A stretch of 19,275 nucleotides of DNA from Clostridiaceae bacterium (GCA_012512865.1 JAAZDH010000040.1:1-19275); one strand, 5' to 3'; counted from the stretch's first letter, positions 7,194 to 15,000 are shown. Numbers and translations: made by a program. The notes: generated by a model from the letters alone, not told the origin.

Positions 7194-7754
7194 ATGGATG
7201 ACAAGCAGATCGTTGATTTATATTGGGTGCGATCTGAAAAAGCCATAACGGAAACTGCGAACAAGTATGGAAAGTATTGCTATTACATAGCGTACAATAT
7301 CTTATACAACAATAATGACAGTGAAGAATGTGTAAATGATACCTATCTGAAGGCTTGGAATGTAATTCCGCCGCAGAGGCCGAACAAGTTATCGACATTT
7401 CTAGGGAAAATCACTCGCAATCTTGCCTTGGATAGATACAGATATAATAGCAGGGAAAAACGCAGAGGTAGTCAAGTCCCGCTTATAATTGATGAACTTG
7501 CGGAATGCATTTCCGCAACAGGTAATATCGAGCATATCATCGATGAGATGGTACTTGTTGATTGCTTAAACCGTTTTCTTGCCATGCTGCCTGCTGAAAC
7601 GCGTAAAATCTTCATGCGCCGCTACTGGTATTTCAGCCCTATTAAAGATATTGCAAAAGATTTTTCCATCAGTAAAAGTAATGTTAAAATGACCTTGCTT
7701 CGTGCAAGAAACAAATTGAAACAACTCTTGGAGAAAGAAGGTATTGAAATATGA
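7194..7754 (+). CDS. ECF-type RNA polymerase sigma factor (sigma-70 family)
   Basis: A 186-residue alternative sigma factor that would direct RNA polymerase to a small set of promoters. Region 2 spans about residues 22-85, with NDSEECVNDTYLKAWN and FLGKITRNLALDRYR (core binding and -10 recognition). Region 4 spans about 130-180, with LPAETRKIFMRRYW and a helix-turn-helix at IAKDFSISKSNVKMTLLRAR (-35 recognition). No region 1 or 3 is present, as expected for ECF factors. A strong AAAGGGGG site precedes ATG 7194. Its TGA overlaps the ATG of the next gene (ATGA), so the two are translationally coupled, the usual arrangement for a sigma factor and its membrane anti-sigma factor. The leader contains tandem repeats and a weak ECF-like promoter. 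Confidence 0.93.
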   Translation: MDDKQIVDLYWVRSEKAITETANKYGKYCYYIAYNILYNNNDSEECVNDTYLKAWNVIPPQRPNKLSTFLGKITRNLALDRYRYNSREKRRGSQVPLIIDELAECISATGNIEHIIDEMVLVDCLNRFLAMLPAETRKIFMRRYWYFSPIKDIAKDFSISKSNVKMTLLRARNKLKQLLEKEGIEI

Positions 7755-8551
7755 ATCAGAAACTAATTTTGAATGTGCTTGGCCAGGTGGATGATAAATT
7801 TATTGAAGAAGCTACCCCAGCTGAACTTGTTAAGAAAACTCCAGTTGTATTACATTCTTTTAGATTTATAAGCAAATTAAAGACAGCACTGATAGCTGCT
7901 TTGATTATGTTATTCACTTTTATCACTGTTACGGCAGCAATGCATATCTATAATATATTCATTATCAACCGGGATACTGAATTGCCATCCTATGAAGTAA
8001 CCGCAGAACTTAAAAAACAGAAAATTTCTGCGGACGCATTAAAAGATTTAAGAATAAAGCCTTACCAGGCTTACAAGGCAAACTATGCCGAGGTGGAAGA
8101 CTATCTTGGTGTAGACTTGCTGATTAGTGAACGACTTGAAAATGCGTTATTAGGCGAGGGCGTGGACATTCAAGGTTCTTACGCCGCCGGGGAAAAACCG
8201 ATTACATCCATTACGCTTTCCAGCAGGCATAGCCCTGGGGAGATGATGTCCGGATATATTAATATGATGGTATATATGTCTATCGGTACTTCCAAAACCT
8301 ATGAGCAGATCACTCAAATTCTAAAGCCGGAATTACCAGGGAAGGAAGCAGCCCTTTTCGCATATGTCAGCGAAACAAACGGTATTGCTGCTAAATTCGC
8401 CGTTTATGAATCAATTGGACGGGCAAGCGCATATTTCGTTGATAACGGTATTTTTTACAGCATTACTATTGGCGGCTTTGTTAAAGAAGATAATGTTGAC
8501 GTTACCAGGTGTCTAAAGGAATTGATTGACACATTTCAGCGGCCCCCTTAG
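7751..8551 (+). CDS. Single-pass membrane protein, probable anti-sigma factor of the upstream ECF gene
   Basis: A 266-residue protein with a short N-terminal cytoplasmic part (about 1-43), one strongly hydrophobic helix (about 44-66, LKTALIAALIMLFTFITV) and an external domain of about 200 residues. That topology and the 4-bp overlap with the sigma gene match membrane anti-sigma factors. No zinc-binding HxxxCxxC motif is visible, so it is not a classical ZAS-domain protein. The external domain would be the sensor; I cannot name its signal. The last codons (QRPP) lie on the opposite strand of a truncated DUF1858-type gene, which suggests the native C-terminus was cut or altered by a rearrangement near 8530-8540. 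Role inferred from context. Confidence 0.7.
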   Translation: MNQKLILNVLGQVDDKFIEEATPAELVKKTPVVLHSFRFISKLKTALIAALIMLFTFITVTAAMHIYNIFIINRDTELPSYEVTAELKKQKISADALKDLRIKPYQAYKANYAEVEDYLGVDLLISERLENALLGEGVDIQGSYAAGEKPITSITLSSRHSPGEMMSGYINMMVYMSIGTSKTYEQITQILKPELPGKEAALFAYVSETNGIAAKFAVYESIGRASAYFVDNGIFYSITIGGFVKEDNVDVTRCLKELIDTFQRPP

Positions 8552-8696
8552 GTATGGTCATAAACTTGCCTGCAGTATTTAGCATGCCTGGATTGGTGAT
8601 GCTCTCGAACCCCAGGTCTTTCATGATTGAAACAACATCAGGATGCTCCTTGCATATTTCGTAGACGCTCTTGGATAAATCAATAACTGAACCCAT
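8502..8696 (-). pseudogene. Truncated DUF1858-type small protein
   Basis: Reading from ATG at 8696 (minus strand), with AAGAAGGCAG upstream as ribosome site, the protein contains VIDLSKSVYEICKEHPDVV, then IMKDLGFESITNPGMLNTAG and FMTIPKGAA. This is a conserved small domain found alone or at the start of DUF438-like proteins of anaerobic Firmicutes; its function is not established. After KGAA the family normally continues for about 20 residues, starting with something like MKGIDL. Here the frame instead reads EMCQSIPLDTW, the antisense of the membrane protein gene, and stops. The gene is therefore cut by a junction near 8530-8540. A 16-residue longer reading from 8744 has no good ribosome site. 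Confidence 0.7.
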
Positions 8697-8724
8697 GTTA
8701 CTGCCTTCTTTGAATACATTTTCC

Positions 8725-8763
8725 CTGAGAAGCTGAAACAGCATTCACCGCGCGGCTTCTCAG
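8725..8763. other. Inverted repeat upstream of the DUF1858-type fragment
   Basis: CTGAGAAGC (8725-8733) and GCTTCTCAG (8755-8763) form a perfect 9-bp stem, extendable by a G-U and a G-C pair, around a loop containing the palindrome CCGCGCGG. It lies about 30 bp upstream of the fragment's start. No T-run on either strand. Role unknown. Confidence 0.5.
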
Positions 8764-8861
8764 CATTTATCCGGTATCTGTAGACTTATTGTTTTTTTAT
8801 AACGTCGCTTACCAAGGAAAAGGTTATTTTCATCAACATTACTGGAAATCGATTGGCTGAT

Positions 8862-8877
8862 AGGGAAAACCCTATTC
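8862..8877 (-). other. Short hairpin at the SDR stop codon
   Basis: On the minus strand ATAGGG, a TTTT loop and CCCTAT form a 6-bp stem overlapping the TAG stop. No T-run follows, so termination is uncertain. Confidence 0.3.
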
Positions 8878-9621
8878 TACGTATATCATTTTTCTTGTCA
8901 TTCCGCCGTCCACAACCAGGTTAATGCCTGTAACAAAATTATTTTCCCTGGCCGTCAAATAAAGGCAGGTACATGCAATATCACTGGGTTTTCCAACACG
9001 CCTTGACAGGTGCTGTTCATGGTCAATTTGCCTTAATTTTGTGTAATCTCCTGTTTCAATCCAACCCGGGGAAATTGCATTAACGGTAATACCATCTTGG
9101 CTTAATGAAGCTGCAAGCGCGTGCGTGAGTGCAACAATCCCACCCTTTGAAGCAGCATAGGCTTCCGAGCCCGGCTCGGACATAATGGCCCGGGTGGAGG
9201 CAATATTTACAATAGACCCGCCTTCCGTGTTATTCCGCATATATTTTGCCGCTTCACGGGAGCACAGGAAAACACTCCTCAAGTTCGTATTTATAATGTC
9301 GTTCCATTCTTCTGCTGCTAAGTCATAAGGCGACTTTGAAACAAATTTTCCTACATTATTAATTAAGATATCTATACGCCCGTACGTATTACAGGCTGCT
9401 TCCATTAACCGAACGATATCTACCTCCAATCTAACATCTGTTTGGACGAATAGGGCCTTTCCGCCGTTTTCTTTAATCCTGGCGGCTGTTTGGGCTCCTG
9501 CAGTTGCGTCTATGTCCGCAACTACCACCTTTGCTCCCTTTTCCGCATAATGAAAAGCGATTTCCTTCCCGATTCCATTTCCAGCTCCTGTTATAATCAC
9601 TGTTTTATTCAAAAAATCCAT
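8872..9621 (-). CDS. Short-chain dehydrogenase/reductase (SDR), FabG/glucose-dehydrogenase-like
   Basis: A 249-residue classical SDR, a cytosolic NAD(P)(H)-dependent oxidoreductase. The cofactor motif is VIITGAGNGIGKEIA near the N-terminus, and VVVADID after the second strand carries an acidic residue that usually favours NAD. NNVG replaces the usual NNAG. The catalytic Ser is in VNIASTRA and the catalytic Tyr/Lys are in YAASKGG. The end GGMTRKMIYVE is typical of sugar/polyol-type SDRs. Start 9621 is chosen over 9654 because AAGGGGTG lies about ten bases upstream. It has its own promoter, with a palindrome on the -10 box, and is divergent from the epimerase gene. A joint role in sugar oxidation or epimerisation is plausible but inferred; the substrate is unknown. 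Confidence 0.92.
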   Translation of the reverse strand: MDFLNKTVIITGAGNGIGKEIAFHYAEKGAKVVVADIDATAGAQTAARIKENGGKALFVQTDVRLEVDIVRLMEAACNTYGRIDILINNVGKFVSKSPYDLAAEEWNDIINTNLRSVFLCSREAAKYMRNNTEGGSIVNIASTRAIMSEPGSEAYAASKGGIVALTHALAASLSQDGITVNAISPGWIETGDYTKLRQIDHEQHLSRRVGKPSDIACTCLYLTARENNFVTGINLVVDGGMTRKMIYVE

Positions 9622-9657
9622 GGCATTGACACACCCCTTGTTAAGTTTCGTCAATAT

Positions 9658-9674
9658 TTACAATGCAATTGTAA
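9658..9674. promoter_or_regulatory. Perfect 17-bp palindrome (7-3-7) over the SDR -10 box; probable operator
   Basis: TTACAAT-GCA-ATTGTAA is perfectly symmetric and covers the whole -10 hexamer of the SDR promoter on the minus strand. A repressor bound here would block RNA polymerase. No regulator gene is adjacent. Confidence 0.6.
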
Positions 9675-9696
9675 TCGAACAACCGTTCCCTGTCAA
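9668..9696 (-). promoter_or_regulatory. Sigma-A promoter of the SDR gene
   Basis: On the minus strand: TTGACA (9691-9696), exactly 17 bp, then TACAAT (9668-9673). The -35 is consensus and the -10 differs at one base. The SDR start lies about 45 bp downstream. Confidence 0.8.
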
Positions 9697-9804
9697 GTAA
9701 GAAGTTAAGATAAGCCTTCATCCCGGTGACTGAAGTCATAGGCTTTTGGCCAAGTCTTTGTAAAAAATCTGTACCAAGCCTTTGGACTGCAAGGCCGAAT
9801 AGTA

Positions 9805-9833
9805 TTGACAGCAGCATTAGGATTAAGAATAAT
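9805..9833 (+). promoter_or_regulatory. Sigma-A promoter of the epimerase gene
   Basis: TTGACA (9805-9810), 17 bp, AATAAT (9828-9833). It implies a leader of about 140 nt before the chosen start at 9982. The leader is A-rich and carries degenerate repeats of a GAATGTAT-like word (9860-9950). Confidence 0.7.
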
Positions 9834-9981
9834 AAGAATATAAATATACAAGTATACAAGAGTATAAGCAAAGAATGTACTGGATATAAAAAATAGTATT
9901 GGAAAAGAATGTATGAAAGAGAAGTGTATAAGAGAAGAATGTATTAAAGCAATGGGAATATACAAGGAGAATGGGGATGCT

Positions 9982-11280
9982 ATGATGAATCGAAGGAGGT
10001 TACGTGAATTAACCGGCTTTTATGAAAATGAGCTGTGTGCCAATATTTTACCCTTTTGGCTGGAGAGATGCCACGACGAGAAAAATGGAGGATATTTCAA
10101 CTGCTTCGACAACCTCGGACGTCATCTTGTCAGCCGCGACAAGTATACCTGGTCCCAGGGACGATTTGTATGGATGTGGTCGAAGCTGGCTGCCAGCACA
10201 TGTTCCACCTTTACCCAAAAACAACGCAGTGAGTTTTTAAAACTCGCCAGGAGCGGGCGGGATTTTCTCTATAATCACTGTCTTGCAGGTAAGGATGACT
10301 ACCGGTGCGTTTTTTTAATGGATGAAACCGGCACACCCAAGGTTATAGAAGGATACGATCGCCTGGACATGAGCATTTATGCTGACTGTTTTGTTATGGC
10401 AGCCTTTGCCCGGTATGCCCAGGCGGCTGATGACATCCAATCTTATCATTTTGCTAAAAAGCTTTATCAGTCGGCTCTAGCCCGGTTAAAAGATGGCAAC
10501 TATTCCACGTTTCCTTACATTCTTCCTTCTCGTTATCGCGCCCATGGCATACCAATGATCTTTACAAATGTTACCGCTGAGCTTTACTATTCTGCGACAA
10601 GCTTTGATCCTGAATACCTGCCTGCCCTTAAGGAGAACCTTCAATTTTTCTCTGATGATGTGCTGGGGAATTTTGTGGATAAAGACAACGTACTGCATGA
10701 GGTTATAACAGCAGATAACAGGTTCTTTACCCGCCCGCTGGGATGGCATGTCAATCCTGGCCATGTATTGGAGGACATGTGGTTCCAGGCAGAAGCAGCT
10801 GACATTTTGGGGAGGAAGAATCTGATAGAAAAACTTGTTGAAATCACCAGGAAAACGCTAGTAACCGGGTGGGATTATGAGTATGGTGGGATTTTGCATT
10901 TTTGTGCCCCTGGAGGGGGTGCTCCGCAAGAAAGCCAGGAAATTGACGGAGAAGAGCCCATGTTCAAGCAACTGCAGGAGGGTTGGGGGGACAAGCTTTG
11001 GTGGGTTCATTCTGAGGCATTGTATACAACCTTGTTGTTCTATTATAAAACTTCGGACCCGGTATTTCTGGAGTGGCATGACAGAATAGCTGATTACACT
11101 TTTGAAAAATTCCCAAACCCTGACAAGGAAATACGTGAATGGGTGCAGATACTTAGGCGGGACGGAACCCCGCAAGAAAAAGTCGTAGCGTTACCGGTAA
11201 AAGATCCCTACCATATAACGCGAAACCTGGTTATGATTATTGAACTGCTGTCATTAATTCGCAACAGAAGTACTGTATAG
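9982..11280 (+). CDS. AGE-family sugar 2-epimerase (N-acylglucosamine 2-epimerase / cellobiose 2-epimerase type)
   Basis: A cytosolic protein of the (alpha/alpha)6-barrel AGE family, which epimerises sugars at C2 (GlcNAc/ManNAc, or Glc/Man at the reducing end of oligosaccharides). Family signatures in order: YTWSQGRFVWMWSKLA near residue 55-70; NPGHVLEDMWFQAEAADILG, carrying one catalytic-type His; WWVHSEALYTTLLFYY; and DPYHITRNLVMIIELL near the C-terminus, with the other conserved His. The frame is open from ATG 9913, but those 23 extra residues come from repetitive leader sequence. AAGGAG upstream favours ATG 9982 (432 residues) or 9985. It has its own promoter and faces away from the SDR gene. 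The substrate cannot be told from sequence. Confidence 0.88.
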   Translation: MMNRRRLRELTGFYENELCANILPFWLERCHDEKNGGYFNCFDNLGRHLVSRDKYTWSQGRFVWMWSKLAASTCSTFTQKQRSEFLKLARSGRDFLYNHCLAGKDDYRCVFLMDETGTPKVIEGYDRLDMSIYADCFVMAAFARYAQAADDIQSYHFAKKLYQSALARLKDGNYSTFPYILPSRYRAHGIPMIFTNVTAELYYSATSFDPEYLPALKENLQFFSDDVLGNFVDKDNVLHEVITADNRFFTRPLGWHVNPGHVLEDMWFQAEAADILGRKNLIEKLVEITRKTLVTGWDYEYGGILHFCAPGGGAPQESQEIDGEEPMFKQLQEGWGDKLWWVHSEALYTTLLFYYKTSDPVFLEWHDRIADYTFEKFPNPDKEIREWVQILRRDGTPQEKVVALPVKDPYHITRNLVMIIELLSLIRNRSTV

Positions 11281-11411
11281 TATTTTTCAATTTTGTATCT
11301 TGACAAGAAAAAAATCAAAAAACGATTTGTCTTATTCTACTAGACGTTTACAATCAAAATTAAGATAATAAATCCTTAAATTCGTATTTCTTTCAGCAAA
11401 AAAAACCAATA

Positions 11412-11454
11412 ACGGTTGTTTTCTCCATGGCTTTATCGGTTTTGACGGTTGTTT
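11412..11454 (+). repeat. Direct repeat ACGGTTGTTT upstream of the MATE promoter
   Basis: ACGGTTGTTT occurs at 11412-11421 and 11445-11454, 33 bp start to start, about three helical turns, just before the -35 region. The spacing suits two regulator-binding sites on one face of the helix. Otherwise 11281-11459 is AT-rich with only a weak, imperfect hairpin around 11300-11330 after the epimerase gene. Confidence 0.35.
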
Positions 11455-11459
11455 GCTGT

Positions 11460-11487
11460 TTGATTATATTTTCTATTATGTTATAAT
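11460..11487 (+). promoter_or_regulatory. Sigma-A promoter for the MATE operon
   Basis: TTGATT (11460-11465), 16 bp, TATAAT (11482-11487). Transcription from here would give a leader of about 190 nt before the MATE start at 11684. Confidence 0.65.
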
Positions 11488-11510
11488 AACGTTTAATGGT
11501 TATAAAAGGA

Positions 11511-11618
11511 ACGAGAGCTGCTGTTTACTGTGAGCTGCAGCAAAGACGAGAGCATTCACGTTTGTTAGCTTGTATAGAGTTGCCAAAGTAAGCAAACAAG
11601 CGCAGAAATATGCAGCTC
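11511..11618 (+). promoter_or_regulatory. Strongly structured 5' leader before the MATE gene; possible cis-regulatory RNA of unknown class
   Basis: An inner hairpin pairs 11559-11573 with 11588-11602 over 15 positions, with one A-A mismatch and three G-U pairs, around a 14-nt loop. An outer perfect 8-bp stem, GAGCTGCA (11532-11539) with TGCAGCTC (11611-11618), encloses it. A second GAGCTGC at 11515-11521 could compete for the same 3' arm, giving two mutually exclusive folds. ACGAGAGC is repeated at 11511 and 11546. I could not match it to T-box, ykkC/guanidine, yybP or other classes I know. The leader continues without an obvious terminator to the MATE ribosome site. Confidence 0.5.
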
Positions 11619-11683
11619 GGGTCGAAATGAAGAAGTGATGAATGCAATAGAGGAAGAATACAACAAGGGAAGAGAATATAATA

Positions 11684-13087
11684 ATGCAATCAAATGACCA
11701 TGGTAATCATAATAATATAGACATATGCAGCGGGCCGCTGTTTAGCAAGATATTAATTTTCGCGTTGCCGATCATGGCAATGAACTTATTGCAATTGCTG
11801 TTTAATGCTGCGGATATGATAGTTGTCGGTCACTTTTCTGGCAAGGAGGCACTGGCTGCGGTAGGTGCCACGGCTGCCCTTATAAACCTTCTGGTTAACA
11901 CGTTCATAGGATTGTCGGTGGGCACGGTCGTAACCGTGGCGCAGGACTATGGTGCCGGACGAATCCTAGGTTTGAGGGATTCGGTTCACACTTCCATAGC
12001 TATAAGCATAATAAGCGGGCTGGTTGTAATGGTGGCGGGATTGGCTCTTTGCAAGCCGATGCTGGTTTTAATGGGCACCCCTGAGGATATACTGGATCTC
12101 TCGGTACTATACATGAAAATTTACTTTATGGGAGTGCCTGTCATGATGGTATACAACTTTGGTGCAGCCATCCTGCGTGCCGTGGGAGACAGCCGGCGAC
12201 CGATGTATTACCTGGTTATTTCAGGGATTGTAAACGTAATACTCAACCTGTTCTTTGTGATTGTGCTGCATATGAGCGTTGATGGTGTAGCATGGGCTAC
12301 GGTCATATCCCAGACCCTGGCCATGATACTGGTTTTAGCCTGCCTGATTCGGAGCAATGAAGGCATACGCTTTATACCCCGGCAGATGCGCATTGATAGG
12401 CAAAAGTTGAAGGAAATTGTGAGGATTGGCCTGCCTGCGGGTATGCAGAGTCTATTGTTCTCCGTTTCCAATGTAATGATCCAATCAGCGGTCAATTCCT
12501 TTGGCTCCACCATGGTGGCAGCCAGCTCTGCCGCAAGCAATATAGAAGGGTTTGTCAGTACCACGGTGAATGCCTATTACAATGCGGCTATTACTTTTAC
12601 CGGGCAAAACATGGGAGCAAAGAAGTATGACCGGATTGACACAATTGCAAAAATATGTACGGTATTAATCTTTGCTTCATGGATTCTCATGAGTGGCGCT
12701 ACATTGTTCTTTTGCAGGCCACTGCTTAGCATGTACACGTCCGATCCCGAGGTCATCGAGCTTGGTATGTTGCGTTTGAAAGTCATAATAGCCACATATT
12801 TTACCTGCGGCGTGATGATCGTATTTCCAGGGCTGTCCCGCGGCATGGGTTATTCAGTGCTGCCCATGATTTGCACGTTGATTGGAGCCTGCCTAATGCG
12901 TATCGTTTGGCTGAAAACGATTTTTACCTGGTATCCCACGGTGGTTGTGCTTTTTGCCTGTTATCCTGTTACCTGGGGATTGGCAGGGCTCGGCCAGGTA
13001 GGTATCTTCTTTTACGCACGGCACAGGATTAGGAAAAAGGCAGCGATTGTAACCGAATCCGGCACGCATGCATTGTATTGTCCATAA
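11684..13087 (+). CDS. MATE-family multidrug/cation exporter
   Basis: A 467-residue inner-membrane transporter of the MATE family, which exports drugs or metabolites in exchange for Na+ or H+. It has about twelve hydrophobic segments in two homologous halves. The first half begins PLFSKILIFALPIMAMNLLQLLFNAADMIVVG, a typical MATE start; ARAVGDSRRP-like loop sequence (ILRAVGDSRRPMYYL) follows mid-way, and the second half has GLPAGMQSLLFSVSNVMIQ. The length is usual. AAGGGA (11665-11670) lies upstream of ATG 11684. A sigma-A promoter and a structured leader precede it, suggesting regulated expression. An EamA transporter follows 72 bp downstream. The exported compound is unknown. Confidence 0.93.
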   Translation: MQSNDHGNHNNIDICSGPLFSKILIFALPIMAMNLLQLLFNAADMIVVGHFSGKEALAAVGATAALINLLVNTFIGLSVGTVVTVAQDYGAGRILGLRDSVHTSIAISIISGLVVMVAGLALCKPMLVLMGTPEDILDLSVLYMKIYFMGVPVMMVYNFGAAILRAVGDSRRPMYYLVISGIVNVILNLFFVIVLHMSVDGVAWATVISQTLAMILVLACLIRSNEGIRFIPRQMRIDRQKLKEIVRIGLPAGMQSLLFSVSNVMIQSAVNSFGSTMVAASSAASNIEGFVSTTVNAYYNAAITFTGQNMGAKKYDRIDTIAKICTVLIFASWILMSGATLFFCRPLLSMYTSDPEVIELGMLRLKVIIATYFTCGVMIVFPGLSRGMGYSVLPMICTLIGACLMRIVWLKTIFTWYPTVVVLFACYPVTWGLAGLGQVGIFFYARHRIRKKAAIVTESGTHALYCP

Positions 13088-13092
13088 AAGAT

Positions 13093-13146
13093 AAAGTGAG
13101 CATAAAACGAACATAAAATGAACATTAAACAAACATTAAATAAAAC
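13093..13146 (+). repeat. 11-bp tandem repeat between the MATE and EamA genes
   Basis: CAT recurs at 13101, 13112, 13123 and 13134, giving about 4.5 degenerate units of the type AAAATGAACAT. It begins five bases after the MATE stop and runs up to the EamA ribosome site. Confidence 0.8.
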
Positions 13147-13159
13147 AAGGCAGGAAGAC

Positions 13160-14068
13160 ATGGTAAGGCAGGGAATCATAAAAAAGAAAACCGGTATGGA
13201 TTTACCGGGACTTATATTTATAGTTGCGGCTGCAGCATTATTCGGGGTATTGCCTGTATTTGCAAAAACCGTATTATCTCGAGGTACAAGTTCCTTGTCC
13301 CTTGTATTCATACGCTACTCTCTTGCGTTGATTTTTACCGCCATTATCATGCTGGTATCGAAAATACCCTTTAAAATAACACGGCGGCAAATGATACACC
13401 TGTTTTTTTTCGGTACTTGTGGCGTCGGGCTGACTTCATTTTTATTAACATCATCCTACTTGTATCTTCCAATAGGGATTGCAACCATGCTCCATTTCTC
13501 TTACCCATTTTTCGTAGCCGTGATCATGGCTTTTTTCAAAGAAAAATTTACACTCGTTAAAGCTACTGCAATTATTCTTGCCATAGGCGGCATGGCGCTT
13601 ATGACCGATTTTCGCGGGATTGTAAAACCAGTTGGTATAATTCTTGCCGTACTATCCGGGCTTAGCCTTGCGGTGTATATTGTAGCGGTGAATAAAAGCT
13701 CTATTAAATCTCTCCATCCATTCACGGTTTTCTTTTATACCAGCTTTTGCTCATCGGTCCTGCTCGGATTTGCGGTTTTTGCATGGAATAACTTTACCTT
13801 GCCAGCGGAAATGCTGGATTGGACTTACATCGGGATAATAGCTCTTTTCTGCACATCAATATCCTACTCGCTGTTGACTGCCGGGGCGCAAAGGGTTAAT
13901 TCAACAACCACTTCCATTGTCAACATGCTTGAACCGCTGGTAAGCATCTTGGCCGGTGCTATTTTCCTCAATGAAACCCTATCCGCAAAAACTGTCATGG
14001 GTTGCATCCTTGTTTTTTCGGCAATTGTAATGATTGTGCTGAAGAAAAGAGCTTGCGATTTAATATAA
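13160..14068 (+). CDS. EamA/DMT-superfamily membrane transporter
   Basis: A membrane transporter with about ten helices in two EamA repeats (first about residues 12-135, second about 150-285), of the drug/metabolite transporter type; such proteins commonly export amino acids or nucleosides. The first helix reads LIFIVAAAALFGVLPVFAKTV. The second EamA unit ends with SIVNMLEPLVSILAGAIFLNE, a hallmark of the family. The frame opens at 13118, but those 14 codons lie inside a tandem repeat. ATG 13160 is chosen because CAGGA (13151-13155) sits just upstream, giving 302 residues. The MATE gene precedes it and xth follows by 15 bp, so the three may be one transcript. Confidence 0.9.
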   Translation: MVRQGIIKKKTGMDLPGLIFIVAAAALFGVLPVFAKTVLSRGTSSLSLVFIRYSLALIFTAIIMLVSKIPFKITRRQMIHLFFFGTCGVGLTSFLLTSSYLYLPIGIATMLHFSYPFFVAVIMAFFKEKFTLVKATAIILAIGGMALMTDFRGIVKPVGIILAVLSGLSLAVYIVAVNKSSIKSLHPFTVFFYTSFCSSVLLGFAVFAWNNFTLPAEMLDWTYIGIIALFCTSISYSLLTAGAQRVNSTTTSIVNMLEPLVSILAGAIFLNETLSAKTVMGCILVFSAIVMIVLKKRACDLI

Positions 14069-14083
14069 GAGGGGGTAATAGGG

Positions 14084-14918
14084 TTGAAGCTTATTTCGTG
14101 GAATATTGGATTCATTAAACGCTGCATTGGCAGGTGCCTCTGAACGGGCCGTGCTAAGTCGTGGAGTCCTGGATTCTATCGCAGAGAATAATCCGGAAGT
14201 TATTGCCTTGCAGGAAACAAAGCTGCCAAGCGACGGGCCTTCCAAGAAACAGCTGGACATTTTAAATGAAATGTTCCCGGGGTATAAAATCGCCTGGAAC
14301 AGCTCGGTGGAACCTGCACGCAAAGGTTATGCCGGCACCATGTTTTTATACAAGGATAATTTAAAGCCGAGGGTAAGCTTTCCCAAAATCGGCGCGCCTG
14401 GCACCATGGATTTTGAAGGCAGGATTATTACTTTGGAATTTAAAGATTTCTACCTGACACAAGTATATACCCCCAATGCAGGAGAAGACTTGGGTCGTTT
14501 AAAGGACCGGCAGGTTTGGGATGTTAAATACGCTAACTACCTTGAAAAGCTGGATAAAGAGAAATGTGTTGTTGCAGCAGGCGATTTTAACGTAGCCCAC
14601 AGGGAAATCGATTTGGCTCATCCCGAGAGCAATCATAATACAGCCGGATTTACCGATGAGGAGCGCGAAGGCTTTACGAAACTTCTAAAGAGAGGTTTTA
14701 CGGATACGTTTCGCTACATAAATGGAGATATAACGGGGGTTTATTCCTGGTGGTCCCAGCGAATTAGAACAAGCAAAATTAATAATTCAGGTTGGAGAAT
14801 TGACTATTTCCTGGTGAGCAACAGGATTGCAGGCCGGGTACTAAGGTCTGAGATGATTGATTCGGGGCCAAGGCAAGACCATACGCCTATACTGCTGGAA
14901 ATAGGTTTGCAGGTGTGA
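14084..14918 (+). CDS. xth: Exodeoxyribonuclease III / AP endonuclease (Xth), frameshifted after residue 8
   Basis: A DNA-repair enzyme of the exonuclease-endonuclease-phosphatase fold that cuts at abasic sites. Motifs: IALQETKL (metal-binding Glu), YTPNAG, GDFNVAH (catalytic Asp and Asn), WWSQR, WRIDYFLVS and QDHTPILL (terminal Asp-His). The family starts MKLISWNIDSLNAAL. Here TTG 14084, after a GAGGGGG site (14070-14076), gives MKLISWNI. Then one extra base in the GG at 14108-14109 shifts the frame, and DSLNAALAG continues in the next frame. The shorter open reading from TTG 14106 lacks WN, whose Asn binds the metal. So either the gene is disabled or the base is a sequencing error; the rest is intact and full length (about 278 residues). 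Confidence 0.85.
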
Positions 14919-15000
14919 TTTGATACTTGTAAGCTTGTCGAATATGATATTGCGCCAAGCGCAGGTTTTCCATACAGCTATTTTTCCATACTTCGATTTT

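Noticed and set aside
9641..9871. Minus-strand frame of 76 codons between the divergent genes
   Set aside because: It overlaps both promoters and the palindrome and has no ribosome site or recognised domain.
9913..9981. ATG 9913 as start of the epimerase
   Set aside because: No ribosome site, and the 23 extra residues come from repetitive leader sequence absent from the family.
11511..11683. T-box or guanidine (ykkC / mini-ykkC) riboswitch before the MATE gene
   Set aside because: No T-box GGTGG-type sequence was found, and the ACGA words are not in hairpin loops as mini-ykkC requires.
13118..13159. ATG 13118 as start of the EamA transporter
   Set aside because: It falls within the 11-bp repeat array; ATG 13160 has a ribosome site and gives the normal family length.
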